This document shows, in pieces, positions 9,458-21,644 of a DNA stretch of 64,000 bases. Source of the stretch: Doris montereyensis. Its lineage: Eukaryota; Mollusca; Gastropoda; Nudibranchia; Dorididae. The stretch covers positions 86,001-150,000 of the forward strand of contig JAXRKP010001177.1 of the NCBI GenBank assembly GCA_037039925.1, read 5' to 3'. The translations under genes and the position numbers were made by a program. The notes under the pieces were generated by a model. That model saw nothing but the letters and a program-made list of their open reading frames with translations, made no database searches and was not told the origin of the DNA. Position 1 is the first letter of the stretch; every line of letters starts with the position of its first letter.

Positions 9458-12400
9458 CTGAAATTGGATAAAATAGGAAGGAGAAGATTACACATACATG
9501 TATCTTTTATATTACCAATGCTGTATACTGTATGATAGTTAGAAGTGAGAAGCTCTTGGAAACCGACTGTATTTTCAATGGCAGAAACTATTTTTGCATT
9601 TGAAATTTTATTAGTGCCTTTACTTTAAAATATAAAGAGTTTGCCTAAATTTGCATATCATGAACAGTTACTTTTATGTAATCTTCACATATTTTTCGAC
9701 TTCTATTCACTTTAACTCACTTGAATACAAAGACATGGGAAAAGAAATTTTTTACTGAAATTTCTCCCGTCCACCACATGCGGTGATCTCAGAGTGAATA
9801 AAGAGGAAATAGCAACATGAAAGACAAGTGAAAAAGTGAAAGGAAAAAAAGTTGGACCTATCATCACCTAACAACAGAAATAGATGAACATCATAGATGA
9901 GAATGGGTTTCTTTCAAGTTCAGGAGGAAAATATGACACACCAAAAGTTTAAGCAACACAGCTGATGAAAAGGAGAGATACACACACAAAACATACTACA
10001 ATATAGTGGAAATGTAGAATTGAATTTTCATCTGTGTTTCACATTTTGAGTTTAAGCGCCAGGCAGTGGACAGGTAAGCACCTGTAAATGGGAGTAGATG
10101 ATCCCGCCCTCCACGAGTCACCTGCTGCCTTGCAGGTAGGTCTTGGCTGACCAATGGCTAAGAGAGTTAACCCTGAAAGAAAACAACCTGCTGTCTTGCA
10201 GGCCAGTCTTGAATGACCAAAGGCTAAGGGAGTTAACCCTGACAGAAAATAACAACCTGCTGCCTTGCAGACTGGTCTTGAATGACTTAAGGCTAAGGGA
10301 GTTAACCCTGACAGAAAATAACAAGGCCCGGTAGGGGGCCTCAAGGTGGCAGCCCTACCATCTACCTAGGGTACAGTGGGCTAATCCCCTGCTTATCCAA
10401 AACAACCTGATTCAAAGTAATAAATACAATGATATACCCGGTTTGAACTTTCGAAGACGACTCTGGAAAAGAACATGGACTGTGATTTTTGGAACATGGA
10501 ATGTTAGGGCAATTAATGTAAAGGAGTAAGAATTAGCTGAAGAAATGGAAAAATTCAAAGTAGACATTTTGACCATTACAGAAACAAAGAAAAAGGGCAA
10601 GGAATAGAAAATGTAGGACCAAATCATATTTTAATCTTCTCAGGAGTAGATGTCAAAGATAGATCTAGAGCAGGAGTAGGCCTCCTGATGCATAAAAGGC
10701 AAGAAATGCTACTAGAAAGTTGGAAATTTGTAAGCCCACGGCTATTAGAGGTAAATATTAAACTAAAAGGGGAGAGAAATTAAATTATTAATAGCTTATG
10801 GACCAAACGAAGATGCCACCAAAGAGGAAAAAGATATCTTCGAAAATGATTTACAAATAGCTGCAGAGAATCTCAAACCCAAACAGGAATTAATGGTTTT
10901 AGGAGATTTAAACGCTAGAGTAGGCAACAATGTAGAAACATCAAGAGGAGTAATAGGTAAAGAAGGAGAGACAACAACTTCTCCAAATGGAGAGAGACTA
11001 ATAGATTTTTGCCTAAAGAATAACATGAAAATAGCTAACACATTTTTTTCCTCATAAAGATATCCACAAATATACAAGAGTAAATGAAGACAGATGTGAA
11101 AAGTCAATCATAGACTACATAATAGTTAGCAGCTCCCTTTTTTACAGTACATGGATGCTAGAGTAAGCAGAGGAGCTGAAATATTTAGTGATCATCACCT
11201 AGTGATAGCCAAAATGAGATTATTAACTGAAGAAAACAAACAGAAAAGGAAAGAGAAGAAAGCTACTAAACTCAAAATAGAAGAACTAAATAAACCAATA
11301 GTAAAACAGATATACCAATCCAGGATAAAAAGATCTATCAGTGAAAGGCAGATGGATCTGAAGGAAAGCACAATAGAAGAAAAGTGGCAAATATATAAAG
11401 AAACACTCCTCAGTTGTACTGAAGAGGTCTGTGGTAGGAAACAAATTAAAGGAGATAGGAAAAGAACAGCATGGTGGAATGAGAATGTCAAGACTAAGAT
11501 CAAAGAAAAGAAGGATGCCTGGAAGAAATACTTGCAAACAAAGAGACCAGAGGATAGGATAGATTACGTGAGTAAAAGAACTATCGCCAAAGAGGAAGTT
11601 AGGAAAGCAAAACAGGAACAGTGGGAAGAGTTTGGACAAAGACTTCAAGAAAGCTATCAAGGAAATCAAAAGCTGTTCTGGGGAGCAATGAAGAGCATGA
11701 GAAAGACCAAAGCATGCCCAATACGACAAATTAAGAATGCCAAAGGAGAAATAATGAAAGGAGACAGCGAAATCATGGAAACGTGGAGAAAGTATTTTCA
11801 ACAATTACATAATCCCTCCAGAACATATGAAACAAGGAGTACAGATCAATTATTAAGAGTAACAAGTAATCGAGATGAGACAGCTGAAGATGTAGATATC
11901 TCAATGGAAGAACTTCAAACAGCTATAAGAAAAGTGAAATTAGGAAAAGCCCCAGGAGCAGATCAAGTTTATCCAGAAATGATTAAAAACCAAGGGAGAG
12001 AGGCAGACAAACTACTACATGCAATATGCCAACAAGCATGGAAGTCCAAACAGGTGCCAGACGACTGGAATAAGGGAACGGTAGTACCAATACACAAGAA
12101 AGGATCAACTATGGAATGCTCAAACTATAGAGGGATATCACTACTTAGCGTACCAGGAAAAGTGTATGCCAGGATACTGCAAATGAGACTAAGGAAAATA
12201 GTAGAGGATCAGATTGAAGAACACCAGAGTGGATTTAGACCAGGAAGAAGTGTACAAGATCACATATTTACAATTAGACAAATAATAGAAAAATTCCTTG
12301 AGAGAAACATTGACTTGCACCTGTGTTTTATTGACTTAGAAAAGGCATTTGACACTGTGAGGAAACGAACTATGGCATTTTAAAAGAACACAATGTAGAG

Positions 12401-15400
12401 CAAAATTTAATAGAAGCCATTAAAAGTTTTTACAATAAACCAACATGTGCAGTGAGAGTAGCTGGAAATGTATCTGCAGAATTTGATGTAGATATAGGAG
12501 TAAGACAGGGTTGTATCCTAAGTCCTCTTTTGTTTATCACATTTATGGATTCAGTCGCAAAAGCATCCTCAAAAATGAAGAAAATGAATGTAGGTATGTG
12601 GAAGCTCAAACCAGTAAATGTATCAATGCTTTCATTTGCTGATGATTTAGTTCTGTTTGGAAAATCAGAAAGGGACCTCCAGTCAAATATCAACATAATG
12701 AATAATGAATTAAATAAAGAGGAATGAGAGTAAATGCAAAGAAAACCAAAACAATGCTAGTAACTAGGGAAGCTAAAACACAAAATCTTAAATTAAGCAG
12801 GGAGAATTTTAAAACAAGTTCAAAGTTACAATTACTTAGGAGTAATGATTAACTCAGAGGGAAAACTAAGAGAAGAAATCAGCCAGAGAATCCAAAAGGC
12901 AAGTGCAATATATAACCATCTAGGAAAGGCATTTGTAGGTAAACAAGAATTGTCAACAAAAACCAAAATGGCAGTATACAACACAGTTTATTGTCCTACT
13001 CTCCTCTATGGCAGTGAAACTTGGACCTTAGACAGTAGGGAATACAGAAGAGTGCAGGCAGCCAAAATGAAATATCTAAGAAGAGTAGTAGGGAAAACTA
13101 AAAGAGACAAAATCAGAAACACAACAATAAGAGATCAAATCAAAGCAGATAGCATAAAAACTAAGATAGAAATGAATCAACTGAGATGGTTTGGGCATGT
13201 TAACAGAATGAATGACAATAGGATAGCTAAATCAGTAAACAGTGCTAAAACTCAAGATAAAAGACCAAAGGCAGACTTCGGAGAAAGTGGGAAGAAGATA
13301 TAAAAAGAGGCATTAACGCAAAGAAATTTAACTTTTACGGAAGGAAACAGAAAATGTCAGGACAGGACAACCTGGAGAAAGATCATTTCAGGCATTTAAA
13401 ACCCATACACCGGAAGGTAGAATGGGAACTGATAAAGAAAGAAAGAAAGAGTTTAAGCGCATTTCCAAATTCACATTTTAGCTGAATTCTGCTAAAGCTA
13501 TGGAGAATTGAGTAATTCCTCAATCAATTACAAATCAAATAAGATTAGATCACAGCAATGGACAATGATGAGAGTTAAAAGTTGGGCGTTTTTAAAAATA
13601 AACTACGCAAGTCATATATAAGCATATAATATAAAAAGGGGGAGTGCCACAATTGAGTGTGTCTAACGGAATAAGAAGACAAACAAACCCAAATATGTAA
13701 ACTAGCACCTAATAGTCAAAACAAAATAACCATGGAATGCTTTAAGTCAAAGTAACCCTTCATTCATCAGACAAATCAGCAAACTATAAAATTGACATGA
13801 AGTAATTTTGTTCGTTTCATTGGGATGTACGCTTACCACCATATACGGTGATCTCAGGGTGAACTGAAAGGAAAAAGCAAGATAAAAAAGAACAACAATG
13901 ACAGGAAAGGAAATAAGAAAAAGATAACGATGAATTTACAGGCCATATTCAAAAACAAATACAGGTTCACCGGTTACACATCATTTATCCCCGGAAAGCC
14001 ATTTCTTGCAAGGTCCTTCTCCACTTTCTCAGGAGCATACAGTACAGCAGCCTATTAAGCATTTTGTGCTAACACCTACAATATTTTTCTCCACCTGTAT
14101 TTTGGTACTCATTCACACCTGAGTGAGGGAGGAAAGCAAAGTGCAATACCTTTCCTAAGAGTATGCCTGGGCCAATTAGGGTTTTGAACCTATACTGTCG
14201 CGATTACAGTCACAACACTACAGTTTTGCCATAACGCCTCCTAGAACCTACCAGTATCACCCTCCAACCACCTACACATGACACAAGCTAGGAACCTTAC
14301 AGGAGTCTGTCATGGTAACATGAAAACCAATAGGGTCAGAGGTGGAAAGGGATAGGAGAAAGAGTGTCAAATGGCTTTGATGTTGTTTGTCTATGTTGCT
14401 GTTTTGTCTGATGAATGAACAGATAATAAACCTGAATTGTTGTGTGTTTATTTCACTTTGTTGGCAAAGTTATATTACACCGTTCGGTTCTTTTTGTATT
14501 CCATACATAACGTATATAAGAAAAATATACTCGGCATCAGAAATAACGCAACACTTTTCAACGTGCTTTATCTCTTTGGTCGTTTTAGATTATTCACTTA
14601 ATACATCATACATTGTTCAAAAGAGCAAAAACCAATTTTTGCACTCGCCTATTTTGACACATAATTTTTGGAAGATCACAAATTCATGCTTGCTGTGTCC
14701 AACCACGTAAATCTAGATATCAAAAGAAGCAGAAATAAATAATTTGTACCTCTGGATCATTAATTCGTTATTCCCATTTGATATAAACGATTACCAGTCA
14801 CTCAAAAAGCATTGCATTAATCATGGCGCTAATATATTATAAATGACACGACTTACCATTCTATGTTTGGTATGAATATCATGGGCAATCAGTACTCGAT
14901 CTTCCAGTCCGTTGTCTATAAGAACTTTAATCAACTTTATTCTCTGTGCATCACTCGGCATATCAGTTGTTTGATCCAATTGGTAAGCTGAAGTTTCTAT
15001 TCCAAATAAATCATACTCCAAATATGTTCCCATTTCGCAAACTCCAGTAGGGAAGAACTCTCTAAAAAATGTACCTTTCAAACAAAACAGCAATATTGTA
15101 TTAAACTGCATTTCGAAGAATAAGTTCTTTTTAGGGTTTTTTTCTGTAAATGGTTAGGCTACTAGATTGTAAAGTTCAAGGTGCAAATCCTTACAATGAT
15201 GGGCCCAATGTTGTGTTCCATGGGAAAGCCACAAAACAAACATTTCATTACTCAACACAGGTGTAAATGAGTACCAGCATCAGCTAGGTGGTAAAATCTG
15301 CAACAGGCTAGTGTCCTGTCAAGGAGGCCGTGTATTATCACCTGTTCTACTTTATCCTATAGAAACTAGGATGAGCTCCAGCTCTATGGGCTGTAATTGT

Positions 15401-18400
15401 GGGAAATAATCAACTGAGTTGGAATAAGAAACATGAGAAGTAAAGTTCCTTTAAGTATGGAACTGCTACGCTGTTTTCGGCAAACTGTAGGCTGTCCATT
15501 AGGTCCTGCCTGCCAGGCAATGATCACGGCCAGCAAGATTGCCTGAGCAGTAAGATGGTTTTTCCTTCATCATGAGTTGTGTTACCTATAAACAATGAAT
15601 TCAGTCAATATTTCATTTAGATGTGAGAGTGAAAACAATTCATTTCATCACAAATAAATGTCCTTCATTGAAACTCTACAACATCATATTTGACAGTCAG
15701 CCACGCCCATATCAAATTGACCAGAGCAAAGCTTGATTTCATACAGGTTCATCAATTATTTATGCATATTTTATTTGATGAAAAGTAATAATCAATAATG
15801 ATTAAGAGCAAGATGTGTTAATAGATATCCAATAAAACCCTAAGTAAAAGTTGGTCATACACTTTTAAAATTGTTAATAAATGCAGAAAACATCATGACC
15901 ATATTTGCCGGTAGTTGGGTTTTGCAGTCAATGTATTCAAAAGTTCTATGCTGATAGGCGGGCATGGTAGTTCTAGGGCTAATGCCCTTACAACCCACAC
16001 AGCCAGAGCGTATCTTGATTTCTATAACGTGAAGTGGATCAGGGATAATAACCTCCTGGACAGGACACTAGTCTGTAACAGAGATTTTCACTCCCAAAGC
16101 ACCTGGGTTGAGTGGGGAAATTGAATGTTAAGTGTCTTTTCTAAGAAGTACAATGTCGGAATTAGCATTGCTAGGATTTGAATCCAGGACCTCATGGTTC
16201 CAAGTCTGGCAACCTAACCATCAGGCTACCCATGCAACCTGAACACAAAAGGTAAGGAATAAAACATTTTTCTTGATTTTTGTTTGTTTGTTTTTGCAGT
16301 AGTAATCAACGAAATGGAAAAAGAAAAACAACCATGTATTTTCCTACTTTTAAACATCAACAATAGGAGAACAAAAACCCAACTCCGGCCATTATTTAGT
16401 CACAAACGTATAGCATAGCATGGCAAGACATTGATTGGATAAAAGAACACAAGTAAAGAGTGGCAAAGCCCTACTACAGCCCCCATTTCCCAAAATCCTA
16501 CCTCCCTAAATAAAGCTAATGCTGGAATCTAAATTTTTATATTATTTAAAGCAGAAAAAGAAAAATGGTTTAGAAAATGTTTAATTTAATCATCAGTGAA
16601 TGAAATGGAGAACATAGCCATGACCAACTAATCCCATCCCCTCAATCCCCCCACCCTTTTTCCCCACCCCCATAACTAGCAATTTAATACTGAACAAAAA
16701 CCTACACAAACAAACAACTCCAACTAATCAACACTTTCGTGGGACACTTTTAAAAATCAACTTACGATCTAGATGCGACATGGCGGTGTGTTTAGGATTT
16801 CCGCCTGCCTCGCAAAATATTCTCATGATTTCTTGTGGCGCTTTGGAGCTGCGCCCTGGATGAATAATGACTGGACATCAAGTTCTTCTTGAACCAACGC
16901 TGAGCTTCTCAAAGAGCTTTTTTCAAACTCTGATGAAAATATTCAAAACACTTCTAGGCATGCTACGAATATACACATATTTGCATGAAATTTAAGGACC
17001 GTTGATTAATAGGACAGATAATGGAGTCCCAGGTCATTGTAACCGACTTGGTCATTAGAGGTCTAGAGTAAAAAGGACAGTTGCTGATTTAAGGGTCTTC
17101 TCTGAATTCAAAGATCAGATGCCCATTAAGAAATGGATAGATAGGCACAAAGTAAATGATCATAGCGGTTATAGTAATAGTTTAATAGTAATAATCATTT
17201 ATGTTCAATTCATTATTTTGTATGTCGTATTTTGCTTGGTGCTTGTTTGACAGTAATATATGTTCATGGCTGAGCAGCTGAATCGAGTTAATTCTATGTC
17301 ACATACCTCTGTAAGACAGATAAATGACATAGAACTGTCTGCTTCTGCTAGTTGCTACCACTAAAAAAGATTGGAATTACAGGCTGTATGCTCGTACAAG
17401 TGTATGAAAACTGACTATTTTTTCTCCTTTATCCCAAGATACCACTTCATTCATAGAATGCTTCTACACTTCTTGAGAGAGAGAGAGAGACAGGCAGGCA
17501 GACAGAGACAGAGAGAGAGACAGGGAGAGTGAGCGCGCAACATACATTAGTGTGTATCAGCATCACAGCACATAGCTGGTCTTTGGCCAAGTCTAGATGG
17601 CGAGGATTTCATAAAAATAGAATTGGTCTGTCAACGGGCAAACATGCGCCACGCCAGTTCGATAATGGAACTAGATTGGTGCCTGACTCCAAAAAAAAAA
17701 TGCAAAGAAGAGAATACCACGACCTTTGACCCTATTCCGGGAATATTTTTGTACAGTTAACTAAGCTTTGTTGGTTCCCATTGTGAGAGGGCACCACAGG
17801 AGAAAAGTGAGAGGCTGCGGGTGATGTCACCAGCAGCGAAACCTGATAGTGAAAGGCCCTGCAGAGACATTAGTGTAGTGTGAAACTGGTGTGTGTGTGT
17901 GTGTATGTGTGTTTGTTGGATAAAGCAAGTTGATGTGAGGGGTGTATTGCAAAGAAATCATAGTAGTACCTTCTTGGTGTATTGCAATATTTTACAAGTG
18001 GTTCCTGGCACAAGAAAACCAAGCAGAACACACCCCCTGGGTGCTTCATTTAACTCTTTGACAAGAATTTTCTCAGCCAATAGTTGGATACTGATTCACA
18101 CTTGAGCTAAATGAGGAAAACAGAATCTGAAGAATCCTTCCTTAGGCAAGCCAGCACTTGAATCACTATTACAACACCACTACAACTATCATGACTTCTA
18201 ACACTTCCACCTCTACCACAACTCCTATGCCTACAACTACCATCTTCCCCATCACCATCACTGCTGCCACAAATTATAATAACAATAATAGGCCCCCAAC
18301 AGTAACTAAAAAGATAGCATTTGCATGAATTGTATGGATTTACTTCTAGAATAATAACGTCCGATCAATATTTGATTTAAGGTCCAAAGTCCATGTGTGG

Positions 18401-20843
18401 TGTGACAGACAAGATTTGAATCCAGTCCAGGGAGACATGGACGAACGTCCTCTGGGTTAATGAAAATTGACAGATCCAACACATAGCAGGAAACACAAAT
18501 TGAAAAGTGCGTTCAATTGAAGTCCTTAGATCGATAAAGAAGTAGGAAAAATATCACAAACCCATGGAGATTTAATCAACTATTCAGGCAGTATTTCAAT
18601 TATTATGACACATAAAAAGGAAAACATTGTTCTAAAAGCAAAGAGAAATGGAAAAAAATACATTTGTACCTGAGAGCTGCCAAGTACATCCGACTTCACC
18701 TATGACCCCACATCTCACACCTTCAATTCCATCAATCAACTCATTTCGAATTCTCTCTGCCATTTTCTCTTCGCTGTATGTTTTAATTGCTTGTGGCTGA
18801 TAATTTTCACAATAGAAGCCTGTGAATGATAATTATGCAAAGGAAACTTAAAAATAAATTATCTTACTCTTTCATTATAGGATTTATATCATCAAACTAT
18901 AACTAAGCTAGCAAACATTTGCAGTCATGAGTGCAAAAAATTGTGTATTCTCTGATATTAATTTAAAATGCAGCAGAGGCAGATTTTGGAAAATCTGTGC
19001 TTTGAATATACTTGTGCTAAAATTAAAATAATTCACTTAAATAACTAGAATAAAAACCATTCTGAGATATTGAATGTCCTTTTCTGTATCTACTTCTAAT
19101 TGTAAAAGATCCAAACATTTTTCTTAATTTTGCCATGTTAAAAATTTGTAGAATGAAACAAGAATAATAGTGCAAATACTCACCAGTTCCTGAAATAATA
19201 TTCACACCAGTGGCTTCAGAAATAGCTTTCAAAAACCGGACATTTCTGTCAAGACCAATTGTTGTGACTTCAACTATACTGCTGCCTCCATTTTCCTTTT
19301 TGTAAAGAAAAAGTAATTATAAAGTGTTCTCTTCTAGTAGTGTAACCAAAATTTCCTAAGGTCATGTGTTAGTCGTTGAGTGATTTTAAAACAGATGTGT
19401 TTAAAATGATTAACAAAGGAAGAAAGCAAAATAAAATAAATTGCCCTCATATACATTTATAATTTTTTAAAGCAACAAGTGTTAAATATCAAAATGAATG
19501 GAAAGGAAGTTATTAACAAATAAAAGAATGTTTAATTTTATCCATTATAAAAATATCAGCTTTTTTCAGAACTTAAAAGAGAAACAAAAGGAGAAAAACC
19601 TTCACCAATTCAAACCTTATAAATGCGCATTTCTTCTTTGATTGCATTGTCTTCACCAAGAATACAGAGATTAGGTTTGTGACTATAGCTGAAAAAAAAA
19701 TGTGATTATATAATTTTTGAGGCCCCAAAATGTATTCATACACACTTTATCAAACTATGAATGTGAACTTTGGAGAGATTACTGAAGCCAAAAAGCTCTT
19801 GTTTGTGTAAATGATATCATATGACCTAATGCACTTTCTTTCAAAAGATCTAGTTTTGCTTTACAATCACAAAAATTATTTGTAGTCATATTTTCATACT
19901 ATTCCAAGGTTGGCACTATCTGCATATCTACTACACTACATTCCTTTCAATGAAAATTGTGAGCCAATAATTGTCTTAGGGCTACACAGCTTTTGGGTAG
20001 TGTTTTTACAAAGAAAATGAATGATCAACAAATGTTCATGTTGCACACGTTCATTCCACTCTAAGATTAAGGTTGAGACTTTGGACATCTTTTGTACATT
20101 TGCACTATTTTGAAAAACTATTTGGCACATTCCCGGTTCTTAAACCGAAATCTTCACTCCTACTTAAAAATCATAAAATTAATAATAAAAAATGATAAAC
20201 TAATTTACTGATACGTCACAAGATAAACAAACATTAAGTTTGAAATATTCTGCATATAAACATGAATTCTTACGCATTCTGACGAATCCATCCCAAGTTT
20301 TTCATTTCAAATGGTGCTTCTACCATGCTTTTAAATTTCTCAGCAGGTGGGGTGAAAAAAACTGGGAGCCTTAATGTGGAGGTGCTCATGTGTCATTGTG
20401 ATCCCCAAGGAGTCAGGGTCAATTTGACCCAAGACTGTGGAAGAAGGAGAAGAAAAAAAAGACACAATTCTAACATAGATTTTATTTTTGCATTCAAATG
20501 TATCAAAAAACGAATACAATGCTTCTTAAAAGCTTTTATATGAGATAATGAGTTGTGAAAATTAATGGCGATCAAGCTGTTAAAAATGTCTTGAAAAGTA
20601 TAATCTTCCCTAAAGATGAACATAATCAACAACCCAGTGAAACAGCAATAGGAGAGATGCTTTATTCTAGATGAGAGAGAGAATAGTGATAAATACATGA
20701 AAGTGACACTCTCCAGGACAAAAGAAGACATGCATAAGAATATCATAATAACTGCTATTAACAATTTGACTTCTTCACTTCATTGTGAAACTTGTTATTT
20801 TGCTTTATATATTTACCAGTCATAATTTTCCTTTGGCATCCAT
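9323..20843 (-). CDS. PTER: Phosphotriesterase-related protein / N-acetyltaurine hydrolase (8 coding exons)
   Basis: A metal-dependent amidohydrolase-fold enzyme. Mammalian PTER is reported to hydrolyse N-acetyltaurine to taurine and acetate; the same substrate here is inferred. Exons in order: 20843-20817, 20434-20274, 19688-19616, 19295-19184, 18819-18670, 16929-16766, 15074-14857, 9457-9323. Boundaries are GT/AG with matching phases. The expected metal ligands are visible: the two His of THEHL (about residues 25 and 27), Glu in VIGEVGC (about 166), His in IIHPGR (about 198), His in SHLDR (about 226) and Asp in AHDIHTK (about 295). The start ATG follows GCC and the protein would be 346 residues, close to the usual 349. 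Three single-base indels (exons 1, 2 and 6) break the raw frame, but their net effect leaves exactly 347 codons including the stop. The last intron (5.4 kb) holds LINE copy 2. Identification is firm; whether the indels are real is not. Confidence 0.93.
9392..10047. other. PTER intron 7, proximal part
   Basis: Includes exon 8 up to 9457, then unique AT-rich sequence and a reverse family-B repeat at about 9762-9860. No other gene is seen. Confidence 0.6.
9762..9860 (-). repeat. Dispersed repeat family B, minus copy
   Basis: CCCGTCCACCACATGCGGTGATCTCAG core followed by the AGAGGAAA block and the GGAAAAAAAGTTGGACC end, reverse orientation. Confidence 0.7.
10048..10059. repeat. Target-site duplication of LINE copy 2 (5' side)
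   Basis: GAGTTTAAGCGC, identical to 13449-13460 directly after the GAAA tail. Confidence 0.92.
10122..10325 (+). repeat. Tandem 5'-UTR monomers of LINE copy 2
   Basis: Units begin CTGCTGCCTTGCAGG at 10122, 10188 and 10257 (spacing 66 and 69 bp), each ending in GAGTTAACCCTGACAGAAAA. Repeated 5' monomers act as promoter modules in some LINEs; that role here is inference. Confidence 0.85.
10470..13400 (+). pseudogene. Endonuclease-reverse transcriptase ORF of LINE copy 2, broken
   Basis: The AP endonuclease starts near 10478 ([13 protein letters not shown]) but meets TAA at 10527. The longest intact piece is 11151-12383 (410 codons): a Lys-rich linker, then reverse-transcriptase motifs [48 protein letters not shown] and [11 protein letters not shown]. 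It is then shifted out of frame at about 12360. The catalytic FADD box ([12 protein letters not shown]) is at 12632-12661 in another frame. The C-terminal region at 12845-13303 carries the [11 protein letters not shown] motif. Confidence 0.9.
13449..13460. repeat. Target-site duplication of LINE copy 2 (3' side)
   Basis: GAGTTTAAGCGC, perfect partner of 10048-10059. Confidence 0.92.
13815..13925 (-). repeat. Dispersed repeat family B, minus copy
   Basis: TTACCACCATATACGGTGATCTCAGG core, then the AAAGGAAAAAGCAAGATAAAA block and AGGAAAGGAAATAAG end, reversed. Confidence 0.7.
14095..14265 (-). mobile_element. SINE family A, minus fragment
   Basis: GGTACTCATTCACACCTGAG, CCTTTCCTAAGAG and TTTTGAACC blocks match family A in reverse; the head is degraded. 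Confidence 0.55.
14857..15074 (-). CDS. PTER: PTER coding exon 7
   Basis: Contains [38 protein letters not shown] and [10 protein letters not shown]. The Asp of AHDIHTK is the last metal ligand. Donor ATG|GTAAGT. Confidence 0.95.
15153..15470 (+). mobile_element. SINE family A, plus copy
   Basis: tRNA-like head at 15153 (GGTTAGGCTACTAGATTG, then GTGCAAATCCTTAC), body with GGTGTAAATGAGTACCAGC and GTCCTGTCAAGGAGG, end with AGCTCCAGCTCTATGGGC. It is the only long plus-oriented copy here, in PTER intron 6. Confidence 0.75.
15945..16245 (-). mobile_element. SINE family A, minus copy
   Basis: Full family-A structure reversed. The head on the minus strand from 16245 reads GGGTAGCCTGATGGTTAGG with a B-box-like GGATTCAAATCC. 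The body carries CTCCTGGACAGGACACTAG. Confidence 0.8.
16766..16929 (-). CDS. PTER: PTER coding exon 6 (one base missing)
   Basis: Acceptor CATCAG, then [18 protein letters not shown]. One base is missing near 16876 and the next frame resumes [19 protein letters not shown] and TAMSHLDR. A single T would make the conserved LDCPVIIHP. It carries two metal-binding His. Donor GATC|GTAAG. Confidence 0.92.
17465..17530. repeat. Interrupted GA microsatellite
   Basis: GAGAGA runs broken by CAGGCAGGCAGACAG. Confidence 0.85.
17995..18165 (-). mobile_element. SINE family A, minus fragment
   Basis: ATACTGATTCACACTTGAG and CCTTCCTTAGGCAAGCCAGC are diverged family-A body blocks. The head is not clear. Confidence 0.4.
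18670..18819 (-). CDS. PTER: PTER coding exon 5
   Basis: [19 protein letters not shown], then [20 protein letters not shown] and CTWQLS. The Glu in GVIGEVG is at the position of the bridging metal ligand in PTER. Acceptor CACAG, donor CTCAG|GTACAA. Confidence 0.95.
19184..19295 (-). CDS. PTER: PTER coding exon 4
   Basis: [20 protein letters not shown] followed by [18 protein letters not shown], matching the family's VENTT...SRDV...ETGVHIISG region. Donor CTG|GTGAGT. Confidence 0.95.
19616..19688 (-). CDS. PTER: PTER coding exon 3
   Basis: [24 protein letters not shown] (24 codons plus one base), preceded by a strong polypyrimidine tract and CAG. Confidence 0.93.
20274..20434 (-). CDS. PTER: PTER coding exon 2 (one extra base)
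   Basis: [20 protein letters not shown] then KAPSFF; a 7-T run (plus-strand AAAAAAA at 20354-20360) shifts the frame, and [20 protein letters not shown] and WIRQNA continue one frame over. Six T would keep it open. It holds the HxH metal pair. Acceptor CCACAG. Confidence 0.93.
20817..20843 (-). CDS. PTER: PTER coding exon 1 (one base missing)
   Basis: ATG in AGCCATGGATG, encoding MDAKGKL, then ...TG|GTAAAT. As read, an in-frame TGA appears; one additional base gives a TV junction into LGQIDPD, as in other PTER proteins (GKxxTVLG). Chosen because phase, donor and family N-terminus all agree. Confidence 0.75.
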
Positions 20844-21048
20844 GGCTGTTAGATGACTCAGTGATATATGCTCTTGTGAGTTTGAGGTATGACAGGACAC
20901 ACTAATGGGAAAATGACAGAATAATGTTGACAATCTATCCAGCTGAAGTCAGTTGAGAAAATTCAAGACATACTTAAGAAACAAATAAAACAGCAAGAGA
21001 AGGTTAAATACGTGATGATTTTATCCATGTATATACACACACACACAC

Positions 21049-21579
21049 ATACAGTTTACCGCCTTTAATCAGACCGTCGTTAATCAGATATACTATACTA
21101 TCTAAACCAACACCATCGTTGGGAACATAATAAATCTCACTATTCTCTATAAGAGATCTGATAATTCCGTAATCCGACTCTGACACTCATTTTCAGCAAC
21201 AATTTAGTACTTTGTAGTTACCCTGTTGTCCATTAATGTGACATACAGTGTGCCCAAGAGATTGCAGAGCAATCTGGAACTTTCGCAAACAGCAATGACG
21301 TGTCCAATAATTAATCCATGTGGACTAATCTTCTATACCACATGGCCCTGAGTGTCAAATTTTGTGTCTTGGATTGAACCATGAGCCATGAAAGACAGTC
21401 GACAATAAAGGCAACGTCACACTCATGGGTATTCTGTTTTCACACCTTTCGTTTCTGGAGACTGGCCGTGACAGCCAAAAATGCTAGCCTATACGTAATG
21501 CAGGTCTCTCTGTCTGTTACTTTGTCTCTCTGTCTGTCTCTCCCTCCCTCCATCTCTCTCTTTCTGAGCCTTTCTCTCT

Positions 21580-21644
<65 letters not shown>

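Larger units (their letters stand above)
10060..13448 (+). mobile_element. Non-LTR retrotransposon (RTE-like LINE), copy 2, near full length
   Basis: A 3.39-kb element bounded by perfect 12-bp target-site duplications. It starts CAGGCAGTGGACAGG, has three tandem 5' monomers (10122-10325), one coding region with endonuclease then reverse transcriptase, and ends in GATAAAGAAAGAAAGAAA. It lies antisense in the last PTER intron. It is the most complete of the three copies and the best template for describing the family. Confidence 0.93.
13461..14856. other. PTER intron 7, distal part
   Basis: AT-rich; a reverse family-B repeat at about 13815-13925 and a family-A SINE fragment at about 14095-14265. 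The rest is unique and shows no coding signal. Confidence 0.6.

Noticed and set aside
14387..14710. 107-codon plus-strand frame in the PTER intron
   Set aside because: AT-rich, no recognisable motif, and antisense to the PTER intron; probably chance.
9323..20843. PTER as a processed or decayed pseudogene
   Set aside because: Introns, splice signals and all metal ligands are intact; only single-base indels disturb it and they sum to the exact expected length.
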